A stretch of 64,000 nucleotides of DNA from Lutraria lutraria (lineage: Eukaryota > Mollusca > Bivalvia > Venerida > Mactridae), in the NCBI GenBank assembly GCA_964023205.1, contig OZ026833.1, positions 3,284,965-3,348,964 of the forward strand, given 5' to 3'. Below are positions 22,766 to 37,400 of the stretch, piece after piece (position 1 is the stretch's first letter; each line of letters starts with the position of its first letter). The position numbers were made by a program, and so were the translations under genes. The notes beneath the pieces are model-generated. The model saw nothing but the letters and a program-made list of their open reading frames with translations. It ran no database searches and was not told the DNA's origin.

Positions 22766-25459
22766 TGATAATATAAAAACGTAACATGCAAATTCAAGAG
22801 AATCGTCGTATTGTTAAATTGCTTCTTTCAAGTAAATGGTCAGAACTTACGCCGTCCATGAGAACACTCATAGCATCATTTTCTGATTTAATAACCAATC
22901 AATGACGCACGCCTTATACGTAATCAAGTAAGGATATGTTTATCATAACGGGAAGTTTCGCGATCCATCAGTTAAATACGACTCTGTCTTATAGAAACAA
23001 GAAATCAATACAATCATTCATTTTTTCTGCAACTTTCGTTAATGTGTCGAATGGTTGGCTTGAATGATTATTCTTTCAGCATATAGTCCAATTTGATTGT
23101 CATGAAATTCCATTTTTATCGTTTATCATTTTATATAGATATGATGTAAACCGTGTCAGCTTCGTCCAATGAAAAAGGCCACAATTATGAACATGATTTT
23201 TACGAAGCGCTCATTTTAAGAATGGATCAATCTTCCAGAGACAGAAATACTAGTCTTATGGTTTCCATACGCCTGTGTTGATCTGAATTCGGCAACCGAA
23301 CAGGAGATGGTCATGTCCGTTTTTAAGGGTTAGTTTTATATTAAATACCAAGCTCACTTGGTCAAGGTTGTTCTATTTTCTGTTCACCTTTGGGCATCAT
23401 TTTTAAGCAGCCAATGGATCTTGAAACATCAATTCTCGGCGTATGATAAAACTATTACAAGGCATCTCCCGACATGTTTACATCCAGCCATGTTTAAGCA
23501 TACATAGAGGGCGATTATCATTCTTCAGTATATAAACTAGAGCCAGTGGAGGTTACAACTCGGTGTAATTCTGACCTTTTATGATACCATTGGCTCGTTC
23601 TAGATTTTATAAGCTCTAAATCAATAGCATGTCAGATATGTACGGTGTAGAACAGGACCTTCCAGATTGACTAAGACTGTCTTACCTAAAACAAACTTAA
23701 ATGAGGAAAATATTTCAGATACTAAATAGTATATATTTTATAGTTCTGCGACATCTCAGAATATTCAAAATGAGAAACAGAAAATGGTTTTTAGTAAAAC
23801 TGTAATTACATTAACAGTTCCATGATAAGAAAATGATAATTATATCACATGTATGTAAACATTCGGGAAAATGTCAATGTCTCTGACAATGGTATGTTTC
23901 ATCAGTTTTTAGACGTCTGGTTAATATGGTGTTGCATAATTATTATGTTACAGTATGTGATTATTTTCATTAACGCTAGCTTGTGTTGCTCCATACACGG
24001 TATTCTTGTCAAAAGCCCAGTGTCTTTTGCTTAGGTTGTCGAGATACTTTCAACAACATGTTGACAAAATCATTAGTTTGCTTAAAAAAGAAAACTCAGT
24101 TTGTTGAAGAGCAGACATAACTTTGTAAGTCCTGGAATACTGTTGGGCGATTGTTTACATGTGGATCATTACGGCTGAAATCGCGTGTGAAATGAAGCAA
24201 ATATTTTGAGATTGTAACTTATGGTAATGTATTGCAGTATAAGAAATGTATTTTCGTTTTTGTCTATAGTCCATCCGATTTTTTCCTTAGTGCGTGTCTG
24301 AACTACTAAATTCAGATATTGAATAAAGCAATCGATTTCCCCTGTAAGATCAACGTCTTCAGTCAAACATCGGGACGTAAATGAAAATGAATATCGGGTA
24401 AGTCCCTAAACCGCACGTTTATGTCTCAAGTGATCTATTCGTACAAGTCTTAAAGAGAATTTATAAATAGATGCGATGACAAAGTCGTACAGAACATAAA
24501 TTTAGGAATTCATAGGCTGTAATAAACGATTGACAAAATAAACATTAACAGCCAACTCCGAATAAAGACTACACATTTTAGATATAATGACCTCGGAATA
24601 AAGGTCAACTGTCAATAAAAGCCATATTTTATCTGTCCACAGAGTATCATTTGTTCCCAGGTCTGACTATTATAATATGGATACAACTTATCGGAAGGTC
24701 AAGGATTCGAATCTCGGCTACGCCTTCTGTCATTTCAGGGTCCGAACCGTTAAACAGCAGACAAAAGTAAATTAATACGGGTATGAGATACTGAGTAAAA
24801 CTGAGTGAACACATTGAGAACACGAATGTTTAAAGGTATAAGATACTGAATGTCGCAGTAACTATACCTTCTCATTCCTAGACCCACACACGTGAGCTAG
24901 TAACTAGTAATTCCTTTCTGACTAGCATCACGTTCAAATAAGCAGGTTTACGGAAAGCAATCTGTAGATGAATGATTTTTGATCGAATATTTTCAATCGC
25001 AAACAATCTCTATCAATTAAGAAAAATGCGAATGGTAGAATGTCTGTCATTTTTTATAGTCTCTGTGTCTACATCAATGGTTACACTCGGGACTAATTGA
25101 AAAATCCAAAACTAAATTATTCATTCGGGACCATTCTATAGTATTACTCATGGTGCTTACTGACGCGCTGAATAGATGATGCCACGTAAGACATATTTGC
25201 TATCAGTTATTAGTTCCATTCCACACAATGTCTGGGGAACATTTGTATAAAATTCTGTCATAAAAATATTCTTCATCAAAACAGATTATCTTTCTAAGTC
25301 AAAGATCATGCACGTTACGTTCGGAATTCATGGTTATGCTATGCAAGATGTAAAGGTTCTGTTTAATATATTGTATTCCTTTTGAACGGACCAGTCAAGT
25401 TGGCTTATGAGACATCCTTTGTGCGTACAATACCTACCAAATCCTTTCTCTTTTTGTCT
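22766..25459. other. Intergenic, nothing firm
   Basis: A lone pol III B-box-like word, 'ggattcgaatctcgg' (24703-24717), has no convincing A box upstream and is not called. No long frame and no tandem repeat were found. Confidence 0.4.
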
Positions 25460-25605
25460 GGCGCCTGGCTGAGATGGGCTTACGGTTACCGTCATATAAC
25501 TGGCTCACCATCCGGCTGCATCAGGTCTAATCCAGTCGCCACTGGGGTTCGAACCTTCCATCTCTCGCTCAGAAGCCGGACAGCCTTACCACTCCGCCAC
25601 AGTTG
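25460..25605 (-). mobile_element. tRNA-derived SINE head
   Basis: Read on the minus strand, 'gtggcggagtggt' (25588-25600) is a near-consensus A box and 'ggttcgaacc' (25546-25555) a perfect B box. The spacing is that of a tRNA with a class-II-like arm. The flanks do not close into a full acceptor stem, so this is a tRNA-derived promoter head rather than a functional tRNA gene. The remaining body towards 25460 ('gcagccggatggtgagccag' on this strand) is unlike the other SINE bodies in the window, suggesting a separate family. Confidence 0.55.
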
Positions 25606-25951
25606 TGGTAGTACATGTTTCAAGCAGAAATCTTTCTGACTAATCTTTCTATCGATTCTGTTCGTAAGGTTTAATAAACTGTGAGGAGTTTTTTTATCCA
25701 AGATAAATGCAATCACACAGCCATTAAATGGACGTATTAGGAAGTATTTAAGCATGAGAAGTTCTTGAACAAATAATCAAAAACATTTTACAGATAATTA
25801 CACTGGAATGTATCGGTAGTTTGAGAACTACGTCACTATTGTCAGACTTTCTAATCAAAGCGTTACAATCAGACGTCAGCTTGGTATTTCTTAAGTACTG
25901 TACAACATCTCTAGAGCGACACGCTGTCTTGATCACCTCCCTTCAAGTACG

Positions 25952-26077
25952 GCATGATTTTTTTCCACTCCACGATTTAACTATTAATTTAACCTCTTTA
26001 GAGTTAAAGCAACAACCTCTGAACAACACCATAAATTTGTTACTCTATAAAGTTGTTGCTTTAGAGAGGTTGCAATG
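25952..26077 (-). repeat. Three-copy dispersed repeat, copy C (truncated)
   Basis: On the minus strand the order is 'ttgcaacctctctaaagc', 'aacaaatttatggtgttgtt', 'aggttgttgctt', 'aatagttaaatcgt', then 'gagtggaaaaaaatcatg'. This is colinear with copies A and B. The right end, from 'agagagggccgct' onward, is missing, so it is about 45 bp shorter. Confidence 0.58.
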
Positions 26078-29000
26078 TACATGCTTTTGTTGATATGATA
26101 GTATGTTGTATTAAATGTGTATGTGCCGGTGGCCTAAATACTAGTAAATATATGAACGAACGAACGAAATGAAATCATACTATAGCGTTGATGTCATGGT
26201 GTTTCTAGCAATGAGTGTTTGCATATATAAACAGTTGTTACCATACTGTGCATGATAATAATTTGTCAAAACCAGTTCTTAATCATGTGTGTACCGGTAC
26301 AACCATTTCCATCATTCAGAAGCCTGTATGACCCAATCTAAATGTGCATGTGGACGTAACGAACTTTAATCGCAAGCAGCCATGCGGTGATGCTGATTTA
26401 AAATATGGCTTCGGGAGTATTAGCTATTAGAACCGTGCATTGTGGAACGAATGTTCTTTCATGAACTTTGAAAATCTTTTATTTTTTCTTCATGAAAACT
26501 GAATCACGTGCAATATGTTACCGCTCGTTTGCCATTCTATTTTGATTAGTTGGTTAAACGTGATCATGGAGAAGAATAAAAATTATTCATTTTTTTATAG
26601 AAAAAAGAAGCTATTTTTCCAAATGATAAAAAACACACTTCTTAAAGAAAATAACTTCGAAATTAATTAACTTTGGTTCATGCATACACATTGCTGATGA
26701 ATGCGTTTTTGAATTAACTTCTAAAAACAACAATATGTTTGATTTTAACTTTGAAATGAGGAAACCTTTATTTATTCCAATGCAAATTTAAGAAAAAAAA
26801 ACAAAGTATATTAAGTTATATTATTATATTATAAGTGCCAGTTTTAGATATTTGACAGAATAATTGTTTATATGTGATAAGAATCATACCTACGAGATTT
26901 TATTATTTGTAAGTAGCCTATACGGCCAAAATATGGTAAAAATATAAAAAATGTGTCAAGTACTTGTGATCTGTGTTAGACAATGTATACATTATTATCT
27001 GTGGTATATGGTGAACAATGGACACGTCTCATAATTACCTAATTTTGAATACTTAATAATGAATTTTGGAGCGATCTGTTAAGTTGATAAGCCATTATAA
27101 ATAGAAATGGAAGGGACGTAACTCGGAAGTTAAAAATCATCAGAATCAAACATTTTCAATGTTTAATCAGGCATAGTTTTCAATTGTTAAGGTAAAATGA
27201 ATACATTTTGTGAAGGCGAGTGGGGTATATTTGAATTCAACAATCGTTGCTGGAATCATTAAACCGTGGAATAAAATGTTATCAGACATAGCTTTTACAT
27301 TTTAATACGCCCTGGCACTTGACGATCACCGAAAGTACTGGATGTCCATATAACCAACACATACATTCAATGTGCACGAAATAAGTTCGATATTTGCAAT
27401 GAAATATATCTTTTATGCTTAACTATAACGAGCTGATAACAAAGCTGTGTCGCTTTTGATATTGAGTCAAATTGAAACATCATCTCTCGGCTTAGATGCA
27501 TATCTTTATTAAGCTTAAAGTGCATATTTCATTCCTTCTGGTTGGTAGTTTAATGACGAGGCGTTGAACATTTCAAATCACATTAACAGGCCACAAGCCC
27601 TCCAAGATCGAATGCAATCTGTCGATATTTGAACATGTCAGATTTTAACAGGATGAGGTTAGTGCAAGCTCGAATGAATGTCTTTGAAAACAACCGGAAA
27701 TAATAAAAATCAGCATTTTTCACTTCGTTTCCTAAAAAGCATTTTAATTCATGTTTCCCAAATGCAATCCGGGATTAACCTTTTTTGCAATCTGACACAT
27801 TATCCAACCTGGCAAACACGTAAATTACCACGACAGACAACAGCTCTGTCAACACAGTAGCACGGCAGGATTATCACAAATTTCCCTTATGAATTCTACA
27901 GTAATTTCTGATATGTGGGACACACATCTCTGTCGAAATTTAAGAAAATACGATGCCATCTTGTGAAATGAAAATTCTCTTTGATTTATCCCTTTAGAGG
28001 ACGCGTTTCCACAATTGGAAGCAAGAAGTAACTAACGCTGTGTTCTACGTCAGCGTCATTATCCTATTTTTGCCTTATGATCAAATACATTTACTAAACA
28101 AGACGTGAGGTGAAACTCGGTTAAAGAATTACTCTCATTTTGGAGATAAAATAGCATTAAAATACACTTCATCAGTTTCATTTTATATGTGTTAATCATT
28201 TGATTTTTTTTTTATAAATATATTGGATATCAAAATTGTATGACTATATGACTAAACATGTATAAACATTATTGTGTTTTGTGTACTGCGCAAAAAATGA
28301 ACGCGTATGTCGAAAACAATAAATCAATCACGGTACAAATTTAAGACAGTTTATTTAGATATACATGTGACCTATTCTATCCTCTCATTTGTGACATCGA
28401 GTGCTGGAGAATTCTGAACTTGACATAACAGTGCGATGTATCCCTGGCATACACTGTAATAGTGTAACTGTATACATACTTTCATTTGTTTTTGTATCTG
28501 ATTGGTAGAGTTGTTGACAATGCGATCATGACTCAAATCAAGTATTCCGTGACAGAATGGTCATCGACAGCTTCTCGCCAAGGTCGATATAATGTAAATA
28601 TATCTTCACAATAGATACGTAATCTGTTTACAAGCACTTCTCTATTGACGAAAACTGTATAATCTGGTTGGTGTCGTAATGTGTTAATTTCTTACTACAT
28701 GTATATTCAATATGTTTACTATTTTAATGAGTTGCTGCTAGTCTGTTACATTCTTTTTTCTAGGAATAAGATTTGATATTACCCTCTCTGAAGCCACATA
28801 CAACGTAAATAAGTTTCACAGCTTTTATAAAGCCTATACAAGCATAATATACTCACATGTTAAAGTAAACTACTGATACATTCTTGGTCTAATGTTCGTT
28901 TTATTAGTCTATGACTAACTCTTTGTTATTAACAACCAGAGATAATATAAAATATGTAAAATGATATTGTATTCAAATTCTGTTTGTCAAGTATATGCTT

Positions 29001-30186
29001 GGTTTATTTATCGGATTGTATTATATGAATTTCTTACTATTTCATTCTCATGTAGGTAAAATACTTATAGATTTATTATTTTAATTACTACTGACCTTAA
29101 TGTTTATAATGTATTATATATATATATTGTATGACTATGTACTATGTACTCGTCTTGAATAAAGTTCTGTTCTGTTATTATTCACGCTTCTGCCTTCAAA
29201 CATATAGCTTACGTTTTACGTAAGACATGTCTTAAATTTGTTATGTTGCGCAATTAGCTTTCACGCTGTTGGTGCGTTGTCTACATACAAATAATCTAAC
29301 ATGACTGTTTATTTTATCTTTCACAATATCCCAATGAATATTCGTTGTAACAAGTATATTACTAATAATTAAACAGATCCTGAATTTTCAACTTACATGT
29401 ATCGTCTAAAGCCAAAAACAATGAAATGCTGATTTCCACTTGCAGGTGATTTTAGTCCTTTCAATTTTAAATGCGTTACCATGGGGACCAGTTCCGGTTT
29501 TTTAAAGAAGCATCAGCATTAAGGCAAGAGAAAAATTTGCCATGTAAAAACATAACAACAGTATCGTTTTTTTAGCTTAACAAATTCTGAAGTAGGAAGA
29601 AGCTTTAGGGATTGTTTGTTATAACATAATATCGGCGTTGTCAAATGATATCAGTTAGAACGCGATAAGAAACAAACGCATGTCCTGCATTGAAATATAT
29701 AATGTTTTGTTGTCACGTGACTCACTAAACTAAGGGTTTGATGTATGAAATCTTTGTAACAGAATAAATTCCCACATCATGAATTGTATTGACTGGTTAT
29801 TGTCAACATCAACATTCCTTATCGTTTCAGTTTCTCGTGGTTTAAGAAATTATCGTCAACATTGATAATTGTGGAATATCGTTAGTTCGTAGTTGAGAAA
29901 TTAATTTGGTTTTCAGACCTGACAGGATGTTTTATGAAGTGACAATATTTTGAAAACTCATGATGTATATCTATTGATATGATTATACCATAATATCAAC
30001 ACAATATTGTGCAATTTTATTAATAAACTTTAGAACAAATTTCATATTTAAAGTACAAATCGTTTTATTGCAATGTGAAAATGAGTTTTTTGTACGAGTA
30101 ATGCCTTTTTTATTTTTGTTTGTGTCTATTATTTATCTAATATACAACTTCGTCCCCTGGGAGGTATGTATAAGTTTGGGCCGTCA
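26078..30186. other. Intergenic; LINE-like 3' tail near 29150
   Basis: The stretch holds no frame above 60 codons. At 29155-29176 'gaataaagttctgttctgtt' looks like the polyadenylation signal plus short-repeat tail of an otherwise lost LINE copy. A short (AACG) run lies at 26155-26167. Nothing else was seen. Confidence 0.35.
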
Positions 30187-30207
30187 CCCCCCCCCCCCCC
30201 CCCCCCC
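30187..30207 (+). repeat. Poly-C tract (21 bases)
   Basis: This is an uninterrupted run of 21 C residues in otherwise AT-rich DNA. It is comparable to the 22-C run at 6020-6041 and, on the other strand, the 13-G run at 45756-45768. Confidence 0.9.
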
Positions 30208-30769
30208 TAGGAATTTTTCAACAAACCGTTCCCTGGCGATACCCTCCGGGATCAAAGTTGTGGGATTCGGAGAAGGGTAACATTTTTGGGAAGGTGTTTT
30301 TTATCTATGTTCAGGAATATATTCATTGACTATACTATACTTATATGGTTTGCGAATATCGCCTACATTGTATGTAAACAGTATCTTTGTTATTTCCGAC
30401 TTGCAAACATTTGGAGACATGTTATGACTGCAAAAGAACATCCGACTGCGAAGAGTTGTCATAGATTTTATGATATATGATACATATGTGACATTGAAAT
30501 TACAATGCTGACTGGGTAAATCCTTATTGTTTCCAAGTTTTAATACACTCCAGAGACAGAGAAACCTCTGTTTATTTCGTTTATAAGACAGTTGTGAGAA
30601 ATGATTTCAAAGAACTGGCTTGTGTACACAAGTTCGCTTTATCATACAGACTATCGTAATTTTGACTAGCAATGATATGCACACATCTCCATACGAAAAT
30701 AAAATCAATAGGGCCTAGATAGCCCTATATCGTTCACATGACAATCACTGTTCACTCATTAAAACTTTG

Positions 30770-31475
30770 TTTTGAACCGGTGACCTAGTTTTTGACCCAA
30801 GATGACCCATGTTAGAGCTTGTTCTACATATAAACAAGACAGCATAGACAAGGTCGTCCTAAGATTTGACCTCATGACCTAGTTTTGACCTCAGATGGCC
30901 CATGTTCGAATATGTCTTACATATCATAATAATAAACATTTTGACAAGGTTTGGTGAAGATACAATCAAAATATAGCATCTACAGTTCTAATAAGGTTTT
31001 CCTAAATGTTGACCTCGTGATCTAGTTTTTCACCCTAGATGACCCATATTTGAACTTATCCATAATATCATTGAGATGAACAATAAGACAAGGTTTAGCC
31101 AAGATCCAATTAAAACCACGTAATTTAGAGCCTTTACAAGAGTTTTACAATTATCAAACTTGACCTACATATTATTGAAATAAACATTCTGACAAAGTTT
31201 CATGAAGATCCAATCGAAACAGTGATTTCTAAAGTGTTCACAATGTTTTCCCTTATTTTGCCGTGGTGACTTAGTTTTTCACACAAAATGGCCCAATATC
31301 GAACTCGTCCGAGATTTTGTCAATATTATCATTCTGAGCCAGTTTTGCTAAAAGTGAGCTAAAAATGTAGCCCCTAGTGTGTTCACAAGGTAAAGTTTGA
31401 CGACGCACGACGCCGGACGCCGGACGGAGACTGATCCTAAAAGCACACCCTGTCACTTTGTGACATGTGAGCTAA
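30770..31475 (+). repeat. Bivalve-type tandem 'gacctagtttttgaccc' repeat block
   Basis: About four diverged monomers each contain a 'gacctagtttttgaccc..gatgaccca' core (near 30782, 30878, 31017 and 31267). These alternate with 'gacaaggttt..gaagatccaatc' segments. The block ends in 'gacgcacgacgccggacgcc' and a short hairpin around 'gtcactttgtgac' (31452-31464), followed by 'atgtgagctaac'. This architecture is well known from bivalve intergenic DNA (established knowledge, recalled, not searched). It is non-coding; a 61-codon minus-strand frame across its end is incidental. Confidence 0.75.
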
Positions 31476-34400
31476 CAATTAATTTCGTATAATCAAAACA
31501 TTTATTTTAATTAAATATGTTCTATATTGTATTTAAGAAATACACATACATATGTGTGTTTAACATTAAATAATATCTTTATTTCTCATTGTTCATATTG
31601 TTGAAGTGTACATTTCTCATAACACATGTCTTGCAAACGTGAGAGTACACTGTTCATCAATTAGAATGTGATATTTTTACCTTGAGAATGGTTGCCTTTA
31701 TTCTCAGAGTTAGCACACTTTATAGACGTAAAACGATCAAGAAATGATTGACCCATTTTTAAACTAAGCCTAAGTGATCATCGTACTTTTTTAAGGATTC
31801 TTTTAATGTTTGCCTTAGTTATCTTAATAAACAATCCAAACGACGTTCACAGTTTCGAAGAACCAATAATAAACACTGCGCATGCTCAGAGGTGGAACAT
31901 TAAGTTAGAATGCATACACTTTGTATTTAGAGGTTCTTCTTAATAAGAAAGTTGCAGTCGCTACAGTTCCTTTTAGCTTTCTTATTTACGAGAACACCCA
32001 AACATGCACCATGTAACATATACTCATCATTTATTTCTTTCTGGTCAGTTTTAGATCATATAATAAAATTAAATTGCATATTGCAGCTTAAGGTTCGACG
32101 ATGTCCAGTACAGGGTGACTTGAAAGACGATCCTTATAAACAGTTGTTTCTTGTTATTTAATTCAAATGTACATAGGGTATGGTTATCAAATTCAAATTT
32201 GTTAAAAAAAAGATCATTGTTCAAACGGTGGTCTTCTTGGTGATTTCTTTTGTTGTAGATGCGTGCTACACGACCATTAGTTGTTGATACACCATAAAAT
32301 TACAATGCATCAAATGAAATGGTGAGCTTTCCGACAATCATAGTGAGCCCAGGTTTGTTTACATTACACAAAAGTGAGATTTCTGTTTAACTTCAAAAAC
32401 TGAGGAATCTGGCAAAACACTTGCTGTTCAAAGCTTTCCTTTCAATTTAATAACAAATATAATTAATTTAGACAAACGATTTCCAGAAGGAAACAAAACA
32501 AGCATGATGTTTCAGTAACCTGATTAAACTGTAGTTTATAATCCAATACACTTACCATAATTATAGAAGTAAGACGGTAAATCCATTTTAATGTATTCTA
32601 TAGCTAGCAACAAAATCAAGAGTCAGAATCATCATATGATAAAAGTACATAATTATAAAAGGACGCTTCAGGTTATTCAGAAAAAAATGCTTAAATACAC
32701 AGTACAACTTCACTGCACCAGTCACCAATGGGAAAGACTAAAAATGACTTTTGTAAGGAGGTTAATACTGCTGAGAGTGTGAAATTAGAGTAAATCGTCC
32801 ATTTGGGTTGCTTGTATCCTGGTTGTAACAGGAGGGCGTCTGTTCTCCGGACGTCACCATACATTAAAGTTACATTGATCTTCTTTATACTATATTCCAC
32901 ATCGGAATGTGTTGATCAAACATCTTGCATAAGGACGTTGAATACGGTCAGTGCTAATTGTTAATGGAGGCAATGATCTCTGGAATTGGAATATAAAGAG
33001 CAAAGTTGAACCTAGGATTCTTAATGGATATTTATATAAGCCTTATTTCCTAATAGTATAGATTGAATCAAGGTTAGTTTTAGTAATTATCTGTAACTAT
33101 CCATCTTCATTATTGAAGATTGTGCTTTAATCAGAGATGGTAGAAGACAATCAGGGCTTTTAGTTTTAAATTACAATTTTCTGTACGTTTATAAATAAGA
33201 CAAATATATTCATTTACGGTATCCAGTTCTATCATCATCTCAGAGAAATAGCAAACATTGCTCCGCAATATCTAAAGTACTAGTTACACAGGAAATAAGT
33301 GTGTTGCAAACTAATTCCAGAAAACAAGACAAAACTGATATAAAGCACAATTTAAACCTTATAAGCATCGATTTTCGGAGATAAGATTAATGAATTTGAA
33401 AGCTGTAGCGGTTTAAAGCCATGAGTACATTTAACGATCTTTATTAAAAAGAAAATGTATATTCCTTTTCTTAAAGCTTGAACAAAATGATGTTTTCTAT
33501 CTCTTGAAAATAAGAATCGTACGATCAAAATATTAACCAGTCTTTTGATGGTAAACATTTCTGATTAAGACAGCAATAGTATGAACACCATGAGCTCTTG
33601 TTGTGAAATATTCACAGCGGCAACTATATGATGGCAATGAATCACAATAACGCCGTTGAATACAATATATCTTAATACCTTATATATTCTCTTCCTGAGA
33701 TGAGAAACCTCAAGAGGACGATGTTCCTACAGTTTCAGATGAAGCTGAACCGGAGTTTACGGCTCGGTTTTCGGAGCGGTCATCAAAATAGCATTAACCA
33801 CACTACAGCACACATTACTGACGCATTAGATCGAATCGCATTACGTCAGCTGTTCCAGCCTCCATATATAGTGTTTTCCGCTAATTAACTTGAATTTTAG
33901 AGGTAATGAAGGAAAAGGTCAACTGGTTTTCAGGTTGTTGTGCAATGAATACAACTATCTCGTCTGGATCACCTGCCCCTGACAGAACGTGATGATCGAA
34001 GGATTATTAGACCGGGAACTTGACCAACAAATGTCCTGGTATAAGAACAACTATACTCATCACTTCACTTGAACTATAATTGTCCGATGAATAAACAAAC
34101 GTTTCTTTTGCTTCACATGAACTATAGGCAAACAAATGGCATTTTACATCACTCACTGTATACTATATTGTCCTTTAAATCAGAAACATTTGTATCAATA
34201 TCCTGGTTATTTTATTATTAGTTTGCTCTTGTCTTGATGCTTACCCTACTCAAGATGTTTCTGCATTTATCTCAATTGCATTGACATCAATATAAGCCTC
34301 CGTGTCTGATACAATGGCCGACCGTTTTATCTGGTATCAGTTGGCTTTATTGAGTTTTGCTTTAGGCAACGTATCTTCACAGTCATTTAATCGCATCATT

Positions 34401-37400
34401 AGAAAATATTTACGATTGAACTGTGAAGCACCGCATCATTTTCTTCTAAATAGAAAAAAAACTGAATATATGAGTTGCCATAAGCACGAGGCATTAATTA
34501 TCTGTGCTAATGCAGAATGTGTAATCTGAAACAAATGGAATCAGAATACCATTTCCTTTTACTACGTCCGTATTGTTATTAACTTAGATGGGAATGCATA
34601 CCTAAATATCATTGTACCATTGTACGTGGCCTACATTAGATAGGTTTAATAACATTACGAACAAAATATGTCATTTCATTAGAATTTGACAAAATTCATC
34701 CATGTAGCAACGAATGCAAATACTATTAACAATTATATTCATGTCTTTCAATTACTTTAATGTATTTTATATGTATTTATGATATATTCTGGCAAATGTT
34801 TGATTATATTGTTACCATATTCATTTGCTTTTATATCATTGCAGTGTCTTTATTTTAAGTAAATATTAAATATACATGTATAATATTTGTTACCGCCAAT
34901 TTGTTAAATGTGGTTATATATTTTAACGACAAACAGGTTTTATGTTTATGTAAATAAATAGTTTGACTTGACTAATAAATAATTGAAAATGCAATAAATA
35001 TTTCCATGCAATGTTAATATTACCTTGACTAACCACAAACTTCATTCAGATCTTTGAGTGAGAGTCCTATGCAACATAATTATGATATATTGTATGTTTC
35101 ATCATAGTCTGTTTATCGATAATCGTGAATAATTATTGTTTTGATTATGAATACATTTGACAAGTCTAGTAGTTTGTTTTTGTAAGTGAATGTTGATAGA
35201 GACTGGTGAAAGACGATTCTGCTCTCCGCCTTACTCTTCAACTAAATCCGTACAAAATGTCATCGCTTGATTTATATTTTATCTCAAAACAAGTCCATTG
35301 CCAATTCATAATATTTTGATACTATAAGATAATAAAGTAGAATATTTGCACGACTCTTCCCAAGTGGTACGGCTGTACACGCGCTATCGTATAATTCTGA
35401 GACATTACTTAAGCCTTCTTCGAATCCAATTGATCAAATTTATCAAATGTCTCATAATTAGTAAAATATTATTGATGCTGTGGCTACAATGATAAAGAGC
35501 CTTAAACCCTCAGGAGATTGCCATAACACGTGGTATTGCGATGAAATATGGCAATCTGGTTTATTTCAATTGTAATAATATATTTCATAAAAGTTCGTGA
35601 CACAATTTGTAGGAACGTTATATACAAATATAAATCAAAACGAAATACGCACCCTCCTTAGCGATGGATTATCTACGCTTGTTGATTTGGCTTATGTACC
35701 TAGTTTTAAAGTCGCTCATTTGAGACCTGTAAATCTTTATCTTTGACCTTGGTAGTGTCACATGTTATCATTGGTTCGTAAACGGCGGGTAAAAATTAAA
35801 TCTGTAATTAAAAATTTTGATGTTAGGTTTCAAACAAACTAACCTCAGAACGCGAGATACAACTATCGTGTCAACTCTGTGTCGTTTAACTTGAAAGGTA
35901 CAGTGCGTGTTGATTGTGAAATAAACCTTAAAAGACATGAAAGATCAGACACTAAATTCATTTGAACGTTGACGTAAAACGCATTAAGAAGCTGTCTTCA
36001 TGATTATTTGTACACGCGGATTCTTAATGTAGAAAACGAGGTAATTAGGTACCATTGAACGAAATACGAGTCGTACAATACTATTACTGAACAAACACTC
36101 ATTTAGAGAAATTTGCTATATTGTACATCATGCGACAACGGATGTTATAAGTTTGTCCTTCAATGTATAGTTACTGTATGCCAGTCCCTTTTCTCAGCTA
36201 AAATGATGCCGTTTATTTCAAATCACTTATTCCCTTGGATATAATTACTTCAATTTGTTAGAAGGTATAAATTAATACTCAATCTAATTGAGAGTCTCCA
36301 AAAAGTAGGCAACAAAATAAATAAGTACAGGTTCGTAATAATAAATATTTCAGTAAAAGTCTGATCGGGCTGAAATTACGAAACGTAATCAAGATTGAAG
36401 TACCAACAACATGTACTCTTCTGTAAGAATTTGGCTCAGTTAAGTCGATTTCGAGAAAGGATTCAACACCTATTCAAAATAATTACCAAAGAAATACTGA
36501 ATACCAAAACAATAAGATGAAATTTTAAGTTGAAAAAGATATTCCTCTAGTGAACGTTTATGTAATTATGGAAGAATTAGCTGATTGGTATATTGCTCTT
36601 GCAAACGGGTATGATGAATTATTGTATGTTTTTGTTAGATATTAAAGGAAGGAATATATTTGAAATCAGCTTCCCTACTTTTCAAACATCGATATAATAT
36701 CAGAAATGATACGGGAAAAGTGCCTGGCACTATTCACACTTCGTGACAAAATCGTTAACGTTGCGAATGTTATATAAGTCTTTATTTCATTGCGGCAGTG
36801 AAAGTGTTCAGTTTATTATTTAATTCAGCAAAAATCTTTCTTTCATACAAGAGGAACTCTGTTGTAATCGATCAGCATTGTGGTATTTTTGTTAATTCCA
36901 TTAACTAAAGTATTTGTAAAGGTGACAATAACCTATTTTAAGTATTTTTACGAAGCATGAATATATCTAGTAACACATGCACGAACACTCACATTGTACG
37001 CTGAATTCTATTCAGGAAAACTAAATAGAAATATGAGTTTTCCAATCAGCTTAAATTCTAGCTAGTAGAGCTGCGTACTGATAGATGAAGTAAAATGTTG
37101 GAGATGAAAGCATTTTATTCTATTTCCTTGTTCACTTTTAAATTAATGGAAAGTGCCAAATGCAATTCTAGTATACAGATGCAGCCAGGATATTCAAATT
37201 GTATTTTTTTCACATTCCCAAAAGGAATCTGGAAGTAGTAATATACCTACCGATTTATTGAGAGAACTGTTTATGATTCAGCTGTTTTTCTGCGAATGTA
37301 ACAACACAATACATCTAGGGTTCGAGGTTCTTAGGTTTCTGTAAGATTGGTGCTAGCCACGTGTTTACCTTTAAATATAACAGTATATATACAAGCATTG

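Noticed and set aside
24700..24720. tRNA gene suggested by 'ggattcgaatctcgg'
   Set aside because: Only a B-box-like word is present; no A box, stems or anticodon arm were found.
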